Assembly (NCBI GenBank): GCA_964531805.1
Contig: CAZHGE010000045.1
Coordinates: forward strand, 1-22,974
DNA length: 22,974 nucleotides
Source: RGIG8767 sp964531805
Lineage (GTDB): Bacteria > Bacillota > Clostridia > Lachnospirales > Lachnospiraceae
Direction: 5' to 3'
Shown here: one piece after another, positions 14,012 through 22,676 of the stretch
Layout of the letters: each line of letters opens with the position of its first letter
Numbering within the stretch: the first letter of the stretch is position 1
Position numbers and translations under genes: made by a program
The notes under the pieces: generated by a model
Database searches by the model: none
What the model was told of the DNA's origin: nothing
What the model saw: only the letters and a program-made list of their open reading frames with translations

Positions 14012-15175
14012 ATGAAAAGAGTTTTTTTGATTGTATTAGATAGTTTTGGCATTGGGGAAGCACCCGATGCAGATAAATTTGGTGACGTGGGATGTAATAC
14101 CCTGCGTTCCATCACAGGGTCGAAGGAATATGACACTCCTTTCATGAAGGAGATGGGATTATTTAATATTGACGGTGTGAATTATATGGATGGCGTGGAT
14201 AAGACCATAGGAGCTTATGGAAGGTTGACGGAACAGTCCGCCGGCAAGGATACCACCATTGGACACTGGGAAATTGCAGGTATCATTTCTAAAAATCCTC
14301 TGCCTACTTATCCAAATGGATTTCCACAGGAAGTATTGGACCGTTTTAGTGAAATGACCGGACGTGGTGTACTTTGCAACAAACCGTATTCAGGAACGGA
14401 TGTGATTCGTGATTATGGAAAAGAACATATGGAGACTGGAAAGTTGATTGTGTATACTTCTGCGGATAGTGTGTTCCAAATTGCGGCACATGAGGATATT
14501 GTGCCAGTAGAAGAACTTTACCGTTATTGTGAGATGGCAAGGGAGTTATTGCAGGGTGAACATGGCGTTGGCAGAGTCATTGCCAGACCATTTCTGGGAA
14601 GCGAAGGAAACTTTACAAGAACGCCAAGAAGACATGATTATTCCCTGGTTCCACCAAAGGATACGATGATGGATGCCTTATTAGCAGCCGGTTATGATAC
14701 CTATGGCGTTGGTAAGATTTATGATATTTTTGCAGGAAAAGGAATTGCCCATACGACCCGCATCGAAAATAATGTGGACGGTATGGAAAAAACACTGGCA
14801 TTACAGGACGAAGAATTTGAAGGACTTTGCTTTGTGAATCTGGTGGATTTTGATATGGTGTATGGACACCGTAATGACATTGATGGTTATGCCAAGGCTG
14901 CTACTGTTTTTGATGAACAGCTTAAAACCTTTATTTCCCGTATGAAAGAGGATGATATTTTGATGATTACTGCGGATCATGGCTGTGATCCGGGATTTAA
15001 GGGAACGGATCATTCACGTGAATATGTGCCGTTTTTAGCTTATGGAAAGCAGATTAAAGAGAATGTGAATTTAGGGACAAGAGGTTCTTTTGCAGATATT
15101 GCAGCAACGATTCAGGATATTTTTGGGGTAGAACAGATTACAGCAGGAACCAGTTTTAAAGAGGAAATTCTATGA
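14012..15175 (+). CDS. deoB: Phosphopentomutase
   Basis: This enzyme interconverts (deoxy)ribose-1-phosphate and (deoxy)ribose-5-phosphate in the cytoplasm. It is a 387-residue, Mn-dependent member of the alkaline phosphatase superfamily. LDSFGIGEAPDA (metal-ligand D10) opens the protein. KDTTIGHWEIAG contains T81, which aligns with the phosphorylated Thr85 of the Bacillus cereus enzyme. VGRVIARPFLGSEGNFTRTPRRHDYS and ADHGCDPGFKGTDHSREYVP supply the substrate and metal-site segments. The start at 14012 follows CGAGGG (13997-14002); the open frame upstream to 13847 lacks family similarity. The stop overlaps the cdd start (ATGA), indicating translational coupling. Confidence 0.97.
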   Translation: MKRVFLIVLDSFGIGEAPDADKFGDVGCNTLRSITGSKEYDTPFMKEMGLFNIDGVNYMDGVDKTIGAYGRLTEQSAGKDTTIGHWEIAGIISKNPLPTYPNGFPQEVLDRFSEMTGRGVLCNKPYSGTDVIRDYGKEHMETGKLIVYTSADSVFQIAAHEDIVPVEELYRYCEMARELLQGEHGVGRVIARPFLGSEGNFTRTPRRHDYSLVPPKDTMMDALLAAGYDTYGVGKIYDIFAGKGIAHTTRIENNVDGMEKTLALQDEEFEGLCFVNLVDFDMVYGHRNDIDGYAKAATVFDEQLKTFISRMKEDDILMITADHGCDPGFKGTDHSREYVPFLAYGKQIKENVNLGTRGSFADIAATIQDIFGVEQITAGTSFKEEIL

Positions 15176-15624
15176 TAAAATTAGATGCAGTTACAGGCGG
15201 TGCACAGTATGAAGAAGCAAGCCAATTGATGGAAATTGCACAGGAAGCGAGAAAAAACGCGTATACACCTTATTCCCATTTTGCGGTGGGAGCTGCGCTT
15301 TTATGTGAAGATGGTAGTATCGTAAGTGGCTGTAATGTGGAAAATGCAGCATATTCTCCAGGAAATTGTGCGGAGAGAACAGCCATTTTTAAGGCGGTAT
15401 CGGAAGGAAAGCGGACGTTTAAAGCAATTGCCATTGTAGGTGCCAGGGAAGGCGAAGTGCCGGGCGGAGATTCAGTTTGTACACCTTGTGGCGTATGCCG
15501 ACAGGTTATGGGTGAGTTTTGTGAAGCGAAGTCCTTTTGGATTTATGTGACCAATGGGAAGGAACTATTTGGCTATACTTTGGACGAATTACTTCCGCTG
15601 GCATTTGGACCGGCGCAGCTGTAA
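15172..15624 (+). CDS. cdd: Cytidine deaminase
   Basis: This enzyme converts cytidine and deoxycytidine to uridine and deoxyuridine. It is a small zinc enzyme of the homotetrameric type, 150 residues, slightly longer than the ~132-136 typical. C66 (zinc ligand) and E68 (proton shuttle) lie in NCAERTA, and C106/C109 in CTPCGVCRQ complete the zinc site. NVENAAYSPG contacts the ribose. Its ATG overlaps the deoB stop by 4 bases, with GAGGAA (15161-15166) inside deoB as ribosome binding site. It feeds uridine and deoxyuridine to the phosphorylase encoded next. Confidence 0.97.
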   Translation: MIKLDAVTGGAQYEEASQLMEIAQEARKNAYTPYSHFAVGAALLCEDGSIVSGCNVENAAYSPGNCAERTAIFKAVSEGKRTFKAIAIVGAREGEVPGGDSVCTPCGVCRQVMGEFCEAKSFWIYVTNGKELFGYTLDELLPLAFGPAQL

Positions 15625-15678
15625 GTGTAGTGCAAGAGTGCGGAAAAGAAATGCATTAAATAGTGACTTGTGAAAGGC

Positions 15679-15693
15679 AGGGGGAAGCCCCCT
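15679..15693 (+). promoter_or_regulatory. GC-only hairpin abutting the pdp ribosome binding site
   Basis: AGGGGG (15679-15684) and CCCCCT (15688-15693) are perfect complements around AAG. The pdp Shine-Dalgarno sequence AGGGAGG (15694-15700) begins at the very next base. Such a stable stem beside the ribosome site could modulate translation or mRNA stability. There is no T-run, so it is not a terminator. Confidence 0.5.
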
Positions 15694-15707
15694 AGGGAGG
15701 TGTTTTC

Positions 15708-17030
15708 ATGAGAATGTATGATATTATTGCAAAAAAACGGGACGGCTTTGAATTATCCGAAGCAGAAATTTCCTATCTGATTCAAGGGTATGTAAAGGGT
15801 GAGATTCCGGATTATCAAATGGCATCGTTTTTGATGGCAGTTTATTTTCAAGGAATGACAGAAAAAGAAACTCTGTTTATGACAAATGAGGTTGCTCACA
15901 GCGGGGATATGGTAGACCTTTCCCAAATTGAAGGTATTAAAGTGGATAAACATTCCACCGGTGGCGTAGGTGACAAGACGACACTCATCATTGCGCCCAT
16001 TGTAGCAGCATGTGGTGTAAAGGTAGCCAAGATGAGCGGGCGTGGCTTGGGACATACCGGCGGAACCGTGGATAAATTAGAATCCATTCCGGGTTATCAG
16101 ACATCCCTTTCCAGAGAAGACTTTTTCCGTGTAGTAAATGAAACAGGACTTAGTGTGATTGGACAGTCAGGTAATCTGGCTCCAGCGGATAAAAAGATGT
16201 ATGCTCTTCGCGACGTAACAGCAACTGTTGACAGTATTCCTCTGATTGCAGTTTCCATTATGAGTAAGAAACTGGCAGCAGGAAGTGACTGTATTTTGCT
16301 GGATGTAAAGACCGGAAGCGGGGCTTTTATGAAGACTTTGGACGATTCCATTGCTCTTGCCCAGGAAATGGTTAAAATCGGGGAAAATGCAGGCAGAAAG
16401 ACCATAGCTCTGATTACGGATATGGACACTCCTTTAGGAGAAGCGATAGGCAACAGTTTGGAAGTAACAGAGGCCGTGGATACCCTTCGCGGGAAAGGAC
16501 CGGAGGATCTGACGCAGGTCTGCTTACAGTTAGCAGCCAATATGATGGTTCTTGCAGGGCTTGGTACTTTGGAAGAATGTCTTGCTAAGGCAAAGCAGGT
16601 AATTGAGGATGGCAGTGCGCTTGAGAGATTGGCTGCAATGGCAAAAGCCCAGGGCGGCGACAACAGTGTAATCTATGATCCAAATTGCTTTGCAAAAGCA
16701 CCGTATCAAAAAGAAGTACTGGCGAAGGAAGATGGTGTGATTCAATCCATGGATACCGAAAAATGTGGTATTGCTTCTGTTTTATTGGGAGCAGGACGTG
16801 AGACCAAGGATTCGCCAGTGGATTTATCAGCAGGTATTCTGCTCCATAAAAAGACAGGAGATTCTGTGAAAGTGGGCGATGTTTTAGCCACTATGTATAC
16901 TTCTAAAGAAGAATTGTTTACATCCGCGGAAGAAAAGTATTATAGTGCCATTACGATTGGACAGGATGCGGTTACGCGTAAGCCGCTTGTGTATGCAAGA
17001 GTTACTAAGGATGGAGTGGAAAGGTATTAA
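15708..17030 (+). CDS. pdp: Pyrimidine-nucleoside phosphorylase
   Basis: This enzyme phosphorolyses uridine, deoxyuridine and thymidine to free base plus (deoxy)ribose-1-phosphate. It has 440 residues, normal for the family. The phosphate-binding stretch KHSTGGVGDKTTL is around residue 84. The family signature SGRGLGHTGGTVDKLESIPG follows at ~109-128. The C-terminal domain has GAGRETKDSPVDLSAGI. The start at 15708 follows a strong AGGGAGG; an ATG two codons later is possible. The Pdp (broad) rather than DeoA (thymidine-specific) name is chosen from the Firmicute context; the two are close relatives. Confidence 0.95.
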   Translation: MRMYDIIAKKRDGFELSEAEISYLIQGYVKGEIPDYQMASFLMAVYFQGMTEKETLFMTNEVAHSGDMVDLSQIEGIKVDKHSTGGVGDKTTLIIAPIVAACGVKVAKMSGRGLGHTGGTVDKLESIPGYQTSLSREDFFRVVNETGLSVIGQSGNLAPADKKMYALRDVTATVDSIPLIAVSIMSKKLAAGSDCILLDVKTGSGAFMKTLDDSIALAQEMVKIGENAGRKTIALITDMDTPLGEAIGNSLEVTEAVDTLRGKGPEDLTQVCLQLAANMMVLAGLGTLEECLAKAKQVIEDGSALERLAAMAKAQGGDNSVIYDPNCFAKAPYQKEVLAKEDGVIQSMDTEKCGIASVLLGAGRETKDSPVDLSAGILLHKKTGDSVKVGDVLATMYTSKEELFTSAEEKYYSAITIGQDAVTRKPLVYARVTKDGVERY

Positions 17031-17108
17031 ATATACCTGGGGAATCGTTAAGTAAGAGTGGACTAGACAGGCAGTTAAATGAATGATGACATAGCAGAGG
17101 AGAAAGAC

Positions 17109-17753
17109 ATGACAGCAGAAAAAATAGCAGCACATATTGACCATACTTTATTAAAAGCGTTTTGTTCATGGGAACAAATCAAGGAATTATGCGATGAAGC
17201 GGTATCTTATAAGACCGCGTCCGTGTGTGTTCCTTCCTGTTTTATTAAGCGTATTCGGGAAACTTATGGACCGGATTTTACCATTTGTACCGTGGTTGGT
17301 TTTCCATTGGGCTACTGCAATACAGAAGCCAAACTTGCAGAAACTAAGCAGGCGCTTATTGATGGGGCAGATGAAATTGATATGGTCATCAATATTACCG
17401 ATGTAAAGAATGGAGAGTATCAAAAGGTAGAGGATGAAATTACTTTGTTAAAAGAAGCATGTGGTAATAAGGCGTTAAAGGTAATCATTGAAACCTGTTA
17501 TTTGACAGAGGAAGAAAAGATTGCCATGTGCAAAGCCGTTACCAATGCAAAAGCGGATTATATCAAGACATCCACAGGCTTTGGAACTGCTGGTGCTACC
17601 ATGGAAGATGTGCTTTTGATGAAAGCAAATATCGGACCGGATGTGAAAATTAAGGCAGCAGGGGGAATCCGCACAAAAGAAGCGATGGAACAGTTTTTAG
17701 AGGCGGGATGTGACCGCATCGGATGTAGTTCTACAGCAGTGTTATTTGACTAA
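17109..17753 (+). CDS. deoC: Deoxyribose-phosphate aldolase
   Basis: This is a class I aldolase that cleaves 2-deoxyribose-5-phosphate to acetaldehyde and glyceraldehyde-3-phosphate. It has 214 residues with a TIM-barrel fold. The Schiff-base lysine is K153 in YIKTSTGFG, the second active-site lysine is K182 in KIKAAGGIRT, and D91 lies in ADEIDMVIN. IDHTLLK near the N terminus is characteristic. The start at 17109 has AGAGGAGA (17096-17103) six bases upstream; an in-frame ATG at 17079 would add ten atypical residues. It is the last gene of the operon and sends deoxyribose carbon into central metabolism. Structured element B follows 11 bases after its stop. Confidence 0.97.
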   Translation: MTAEKIAAHIDHTLLKAFCSWEQIKELCDEAVSYKTASVCVPSCFIKRIRETYGPDFTICTVVGFPLGYCNTEAKLAETKQALIDGADEIDMVINITDVKNGEYQKVEDEITLLKEACGNKALKVIIETCYLTEEEKIAMCKAVTNAKADYIKTSTGFGTAGATMEDVLLMKANIGPDVKIKAAGGIRTKEAMEQFLEAGCDRIGCSSTAVLFD

Positions 17754-17764
17754 GGAATATCCAT

Positions 17765-17892
17765 AGAGCCAGCAATATTCTAGCAGAGGCACGCTCTCGC
17801 TCCGCTAAAAACGTAGCATCACTAAACTCGAAAATACCTCGTTAAGTGATGACGTTTTTAGAGGGCCATCTGCCAGAACATTTGCTGGCTCT
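17765..17892 (+). repeat. Structured repeat element, copy B (candidate ncRNA or bidirectional terminator)
   Basis: This 128-bp element is homologous to 3231-3356. The outer helix is AGAGCCAGCAA 17765-17775 with 17882-17892, TTCT with AGAA, GCAGA 17783-17787 with TCTGC 17869-17873, and GGC with GCC. The inner helix is TAAAAACGT 17806-17814 with 17852-17860, a 2-nt AG bulge (17815-17816), and CATCACT 17817-17823 with 17845-17851, capped by a 21-nt loop (17824-17844). The 14-nt block at 17790-17803 is identical to copy A. It fills the gap between the convergent deoC and YfhO-like genes and touches the latter's stop codon, so it may also end transcription from both sides. Confidence 0.82.
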
Positions 17893-20435
17893 TATTTATG
17901 CTTTCTTTTTTCAAATATACAGATTGTAACAAATACGGCCACACTCAGTAGAGTAACTATAATTCCCACAGTCATTCCCTGAGGGTAGTATTCCAGTGAA
18001 ATAGTGTGCGTACCCGCTGTCAAAGGAATTGCAATCATCATGTCTTCAAAGAGACTGGCTTCTGTTTTTACCCCATCTACTAAAATGGTAAATCCCGGAT
18101 CATAGGGGATGCTGAGAACTAAATAGCCGTCAGCATCGGCAGTTACGGTTCCTTTTAAGGTATCCGAATCCATTTCTTCAATGGCAATGGTATTGGTATT
18201 CAATCGTCTGATCAGATCACCTAAACAATCTTCATCCATTCCGTAGGCTGTCATATGAAATGTGTTTTCGGTGTCGGCTTTTAATGTAATGATAGTGCCG
18301 GCAGTATGATAGCCCAGATTCATAATGTATTTATTGTTTAATTTCTTGTATGTTTTTAATTCCTCATCACCCACATATGCTGTAATTTCAGGAACTTTTG
18401 TGGTATCACAGTAAGCATATACATGGGTGTCATAAGGAACTTCAATAGTGGAGTATCCCGCATTATCTTCACTATACAATTCAGTAAAGATATCTCCGTA
18501 AGCACCAAGGCGGCGCGCTAAAATATTCTGTCTGTTTACCGGAAGAATATCGTCCTTTTTATTTTCTGCCACAATGGAAAAAGCAGTGTCTTTATCATCA
18601 ATCAAAAACTCTTCCATAGTTGCATCTGGTGCGATACAGAAGCCCAGTGGCAGGGTATAAGTATTTTTGTATAAATAGATATTGTCCTGTTCCTTTACAA
18701 AGGAATACAGGCTGTCATCAGGAAGTTCTTCTTCTTTGCTGAAAAGATAACCGCAGGATAACAGAGCCGAAGTAAATGGAGTCAGTCCATCCGCGCAGTA
18801 ATATACCTTGCTGTTACGCATACCATAACGGTTATAAAAATAATTGACCAGACCATTGCCGGTAGAAGAAAACATGGATACGGATGGATAATCCTGTAAC
18901 ATGGAGTCATTGTTGGTTACCCGGGCTGTTTTTTCATAACGGTAAAAAGTGCCTTCATCAGCTGCCATCTGTTCACTGCTCATGTCATGGAAGGTTTCGT
19001 AATTTTCCAGATAATTAGGGCGTGATACCGTGGACAAACTGGTCAGTAATGTATTGGAACCAGCCTCTACCACCACAATCATAACGATCAGACAGGTCAG
19101 GTAGAGCGGTGTTTTTTCATAATTATGGAACAGATGAAGTAATACTGCATAGATGACAAGGAAAATTGCAGTCAGCAGATAGGTCTCTGCGCTAAATGCA
19201 TCATCGGTTACCAGTTTCTGAACCAAAAGCAGAAATACAAATCCCGTTACAAAGGAAATGGATAATTCCTGTTTGGAAGCTTTTCGAATGTGTAAAAAAG
19301 CTTCTAAGCAGACGGTCAAAACCAAAAGAATATAGAGGAACGACTGTCTTGCAGGCAGAGAATCCGGATAGTTGAGTCCATGCCATATGAAAGTTGGTAT
19401 ATTATAGGAAAAACTAAGCAGCATGACGATTAACAGCACAATTTTTCCCATTTTTTCTTTGGAGGCAATATTTTTGCTTGTAAGATATAGCGGAAACAAT
19501 AAAATAACCGCTACAGAGCAGTAAATATTTGGCCAGTGGTCAAGTCCTGTTTCAATCGCAACATCCATGCAGTGTCTTGCCAGTACATCAAACAGAGAAA
19601 AGTAGGATTTCAGTGTGTCTGGAAAATCCGACGATGTAAAACGGGATAATTGCAATGCTAAAATTTCAGGAATTAGAAATAGTGCGCCTAAGCCGCCGGA
19701 TAAAAGCGAGAATATACCAAAACGGAGACAGGCAGTTATTTTTTTCTCTGCTAAAGGAAGCAGGACAATTAAAAAATAAAGTACCAGATAAATACAGATC
19801 ATAATGCAGATGTAGTAGTTGGATAGAATCGCAAGTCCTAATGATAAGCAGTATAATTTGTATTTCCCTTCTTTTACAAGGGCTTCTAAACCTAAAAGGA
19901 TGAGTGGTGCTAAAACGATACAGTCAAGCCACATCACGTTCCAGTTATAAGCAGCCATATAACCGGACATGGCATAAAACAGTGCAAAGAATGCGATTGC
20001 GATTCTTTTTGACTGAAAACGGCGTGAAAAATAAATGCTGGCTGTCAATCCGCATAAACCAATTTTAACGACTACTAAATAACTCATAAATTCCATCAGA
20101 TAGCTTTCAGGTACAAGGACGCAGAGCCAGTTGATGGGAGTGGCAAGATAGTAGGCATATAATGCGATAAAGTTAGAACCAATTCCTGCATTCCATGAGT
20201 AATACAAGGAATCTCCCTCTTTTAACTTATGAAAAAAGTCCGTCAAAAAGGGAAAATACTGATGGTACATATCGATATTTAAAAAGGAACGGTCTCCAAA
20301 TGGATAAATTTTCTGCGCGGCAAATAATGCCAGCATGGTGATGAAAGGAAGGACAAATGCCAGGATAAATACCTGATTTTCATTTATCCATTGCTTCATA
20401 TTTTCTTTTGATATCTTTTTAATAGCAAATTTCAT
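17892..20435 (-). CDS. YfhO family multi-spanning membrane protein
   Basis: The 847-residue integral membrane protein starts at 20435 with GAGGAG seven bases upstream; an ATG five codons earlier overlaps that site. The family N terminus is clear: YPFGDRSFLNIDMYHQYFPFL (~44-64), with the D55/Q59/Y60 region, then SLYYSWNAGIGSNF (76-89). About a dozen membrane helices run to ~residue 480, an external domain occupies ~490-815, and a last helix at ~822-842 precedes a basic tail. YfhO proteins are GT-C-like. In Bacillus and Listeria, relatives act with CsbB/GtlA-type enzymes to glycosylate lipoteichoic acid outside the membrane. The adjacent LtaS-type gene fits that role, but the substrate here is inferred. 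Confidence 0.88.
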   Translation of the reverse strand: MKFAIKKISKENMKQWINENQVFILAFVLPFITMLALFAAQKIYPFGDRSFLNIDMYHQYFPFLTDFFHKLKEGDSLYYSWNAGIGSNFIALYAYYLATPINWLCVLVPESYLMEFMSYLVVVKIGLCGLTASIYFSRRFQSKRIAIAFFALFYAMSGYMAAYNWNVMWLDCIVLAPLILLGLEALVKEGKYKLYCLSLGLAILSNYYICIMICIYLVLYFLIVLLPLAEKKITACLRFGIFSLLSGGLGALFLIPEILALQLSRFTSSDFPDTLKSYFSLFDVLARHCMDVAIETGLDHWPNIYCSVAVILLFPLYLTSKNIASKEKMGKIVLLIVMLLSFSYNIPTFIWHGLNYPDSLPARQSFLYILLVLTVCLEAFLHIRKASKQELSISFVTGFVFLLLVQKLVTDDAFSAETYLLTAIFLVIYAVLLHLFHNYEKTPLYLTCLIVMIVVVEAGSNTLLTSLSTVSRPNYLENYETFHDMSSEQMAADEGTFYRYEKTARVTNNDSMLQDYPSVSMFSSTGNGLVNYFYNRYGMRNSKVYYCADGLTPFTSALLSCGYLFSKEEELPDDSLYSFVKEQDNIYLYKNTYTLPLGFCIAPDATMEEFLIDDKDTAFSIVAENKKDDILPVNRQNILARRLGAYGDIFTELYSEDNAGYSTIEVPYDTHVYAYCDTTKVPEITAYVGDEELKTYKKLNNKYIMNLGYHTAGTIITLKADTENTFHMTAYGMDEDCLGDLIRRLNTNTIAIEEMDSDTLKGTVTADADGYLVLSIPYDPGFTILVDGVKTEASLFEDMMIAIPLTAGTHTISLEYYPQGMTVGIIVTLLSVAVFVTICIFEKRKHK

Positions 20436-20505
20436 GTAAGATCTCCTCATGATGCCTGTTGATAGTGCTATATCAGAATTACTGTCTGCAAAGTCTTATT
20501 GTAAA

Positions 20506-22428
20506 CTATTTTTTAAATAAATGATAATACTGTAAAATCTCATAAGAGTTTAAAATGGTTTCTTTATTCGTAATGGAAGTAATATTCCCCTCGGCATCCG
20601 TCATCTGTAATACAGAGATAGATGGATAACTTTCGTATTGTGCGGATAAAAACTGCTGATAATCATTCAGCGGAAGTCCGGCAGCTTCTAATGTTTTCAC
20701 ACCAAGATAGTTGGTGCTCATAGGAACATTTTGTGCTTCCTCAATATCGAAGTTAGCGTGAATGATGTATGGCACCTGATAACGCAGTCGTAATTCTTCT
20801 TCTGTTAAAGAATAGACGGAACGATCATTTAATTTATAAATCGGAGAGACAACCGAGTCAGTTGGCTGATGGTCTCCAAAGAATACGATAATGGTTGGAT
20901 CATCTACCTGCTCAAAATATGTGATTAACCGTTCCAAAGAGCGGTCCGATTCTTTTAGCAGGGATAGATATTGATTCAGGGCAAAGGAATCGCTGCCTTC
21001 TACCTCGATGCTTGGTGTAAAGTTATCAAAGGCATCGCTGTAAGAGGAATGATTCTGCATGGTTACGTTGAATAAAAACAGTGGTGTATCAGGATCTTGT
21101 TCATATAGTTCGATTACCTTATCAATGTCTGCCTGATCGCTGATGTATTTACGCAGCAAGTGAGGATCAGTAAAATCACTCTTTGAATAGAACTGATCGA
21201 ACCCGAAGTATTCATATACCTCATCGCGGTCCCAGCCACTGGCTCCATAAGGATGGAGTGCCAAAGTACGGTAGCCCATTTCCTTTAGCGAAGATGCCAT
21301 GGATGGCATGGTGTCGTGTATATACTGTTGGTACGGAATGCAGCCCTGTGGAAGGAATGCCATGGTATTTCCTGTTAAAAATTCAAATTCCGTATTAGCG
21401 GTATTGCCGCCTAAAACAGATACATCCATATAGCCGGAAATGGTATTTTCAGCGCCATTCATCAGACTGCGCATATAAGGAATTTCATCCTCATTTGTGG
21501 TGTACTTGTCCAAAATCGATAAATCCGAAAATGCTTCATTCATGATAACAATAATGTTTGGAAGTTCTTCGCTTGTTGAGGTTCCTTTTTGCTGGTCGTT
21601 TTCTGTTAAGTTAAGGTTCTGTGTTGGATTTTCAGCCTGTCTCTGTGCTGCTGCCTGAGCAAGGAGCTCTTCTGCTTTTTTCTCGCTATAGGAATCTGGC
21701 GTATTCACACTTAAATATTGACATTCTAACAGGAATGCAACGACAGTACCATCCTTATAGGTCATGGTATTTGGTGTAAAAAGTTTATCATAAATACGGA
21801 AGCGATTTACACAGTCCGGGGTCTGTACATAATTACCTAAAAGAATCAGGCACAAAGCGCAGAGCAAAGCACCAGCTAACCGTATTTTTTTCGTGAGAAT
21901 AAAAGATGGATGCGGTTTGTTTTCAGCATCGGCTCTTTTGGATGCCAACTGACAGACTGCAAGGATTGCAAGAAAAACAATTACGCAGATAATTGCACGG
22001 GATTCGAGCTTGTATTGGTAATTATTTGCTACACTCGCAGCAGTCTTTATACTGAAAATATCCCAGGGCATAACCGGATTGGAACGAAACTGAATTACAA
22101 AATAGTTAATGAGTCCAATCAAAAGGGAAATAATGGCTTCAATCCGCAGGGAAAGTCGTAATCTTTTTGTGGCAAAAAACAAAAAGAACGCAAATAATTC
22201 AAAAAATGCAATATTAAGCAACTGAATTGGAAAATGCATTTTTTCAAAAGGATTCCGTAAAAACCATTCCATCGTATAAAAATTAAGAATGGGAATGATA
22301 AATAATAAAAGGATATCAATTGCTTTTGTTACGGATTCTTTTGTAAATTGTAACTTTGGTAAGGAAAAGGTTTTTCCCGTTTTGGGACGGGCATTATATT
22401 TTTTGATTTTTCTATTTTTATTAGTCAT
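20506..22428 (-). CDS. LTA synthase family protein (sulfatase-fold phosphoglycerol transferase)
   Basis: The 640-residue protein has about five N-terminal membrane helices (between ~36 and 200) followed by a linker and an external sulfatase-fold domain. The metal ligand E298 lies in IMNEAF. The nucleophile is T343 in GGNTANTEFEFLTG, the position of Thr300 in Staphylococcus aureus LtaS. Further site segments are LHPYGASGWDRDEVYEYFGFDQF and FFGDHQPTD (D519, H520). Such enzymes transfer phosphoglycerol or related groups from lipid donors to a cell-surface polymer. The start is supported by AGGAAG on this strand. A good promoter lies at 22471-22499, and YfhO follows after 70 bases, probably in one transcript. 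It may be a true LTA synthase or a relative with another acceptor. Confidence 0.9.
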   Translation of the reverse strand: MTNKNRKIKKYNARPKTGKTFSLPKLQFTKESVTKAIDILLLFIIPILNFYTMEWFLRNPFEKMHFPIQLLNIAFFELFAFFLFFATKRLRLSLRIEAIISLLIGLINYFVIQFRSNPVMPWDIFSIKTAASVANNYQYKLESRAIICVIVFLAILAVCQLASKRADAENKPHPSFILTKKIRLAGALLCALCLILLGNYVQTPDCVNRFRIYDKLFTPNTMTYKDGTVVAFLLECQYLSVNTPDSYSEKKAEELLAQAAAQRQAENPTQNLNLTENDQQKGTSTSEELPNIIVIMNEAFSDLSILDKYTTNEDEIPYMRSLMNGAENTISGYMDVSVLGGNTANTEFEFLTGNTMAFLPQGCIPYQQYIHDTMPSMASSLKEMGYRTLALHPYGASGWDRDEVYEYFGFDQFYSKSDFTDPHLLRKYISDQADIDKVIELYEQDPDTPLFLFNVTMQNHSSYSDAFDNFTPSIEVEGSDSFALNQYLSLLKESDRSLERLITYFEQVDDPTIIVFFGDHQPTDSVVSPIYKLNDRSVYSLTEEELRLRYQVPYIIHANFDIEEAQNVPMSTNYLGVKTLEAAGLPLNDYQQFLSAQYESYPSISVLQMTDAEGNITSITNKETILNSYEILQYYHLFKK

Positions 22429-22470
22429 TTTTACTTCCTTATTATTATATATTTTTGAAAACCAACATAC

Positions 22471-22499
22471 ATTCTATTCGATTCCTATTGGTCAGTCAA
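22471..22499 (-). promoter_or_regulatory. Sigma-A-type promoter for the LtaS-YfhO operon
   Basis: On the - strand, TTGACT (22494-22499) and TAGAAT (22471-22476) are separated by exactly 17 bp. Predicted initiation is near 22464, 36 bases before the LtaS-like start. It is divergent from the tRNA promoter. Confidence 0.65.
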
Positions 22500-22539
22500 G
22501 GGAACGGGAAACATCTTAAAAAAATATTAAAAATACCCC

Positions 22540-22568
22540 TTGACATTAAGACAAATTATGTGTAATAT
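22540..22568 (+). promoter_or_regulatory. Sigma-A-type promoter for tRNA-Arg
   Basis: A perfect -35 TTGACA (22540-22545) and a -10 TAATAT (22563-22568) have the optimal 17-bp spacing. Initiation is expected near 22575, about 20 bases before the mature tRNA. Confidence 0.8.
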
Positions 22569-22575
22569 ATGACTG

Positions 22576-22589
22576 TTGTCGCAAGACAA
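22576..22589 (+). other. 5' leader hairpin of the tRNA-Arg precursor
   Basis: TTGTC (22576-22580) and GACAA (22585-22589) pair perfectly around GCAA, a GNRA tetraloop. The stem begins about where transcription should start and ends six bases before the mature tRNA 5' end cleaved by RNase P. Confidence 0.45.
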
Positions 22590-22595
22590 GAACAT

Positions 22596-22669
22596 GTGCG
22601 TTTAGCTCAGCTGGATAGAGCGTTTGGCTACGGACCAAAAGGTCGGGAGTTCGAATCTTCTAACGCACA
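22596..22669 (+). tRNA. tRNA-Arg (anticodon ACG)
   Basis: This 74-nt cloverleaf has acceptor stem GTGCGTT (22596-22602) with AACGCAC (22662-22668), and discriminator A (22669). The D stem is GCTC with GAGC (22605-22608 / 22618-22621). The anticodon stem is TTTGG with CCAAA around loop CTACGGA (22628-22634), so the anticodon is ACG, read as ICG for CGU/CGC/CGA codons. The T arm is GGGAG/CTTCT with loop TTCGAAT and two G-U pairs. The 3' CCA is not encoded and must be added by the nucleotidyltransferase. Confidence 0.97.
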
Positions 22670-22676
22670 TAATAAG

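Noticed and set aside
13849..14145. N-terminal extension of the C26 peptidase
   Set aside because: The added ~99 residues are antisense to deoB and its promoter and resemble no family; the GAGG site supports 13848.
17046..17053. CGTTAAGT between pdp and deoC as a third copy of the structured element
   Set aside because: Only this octamer matches; the 14-nt block, the AAACTC loop flank and paired helices are all missing.
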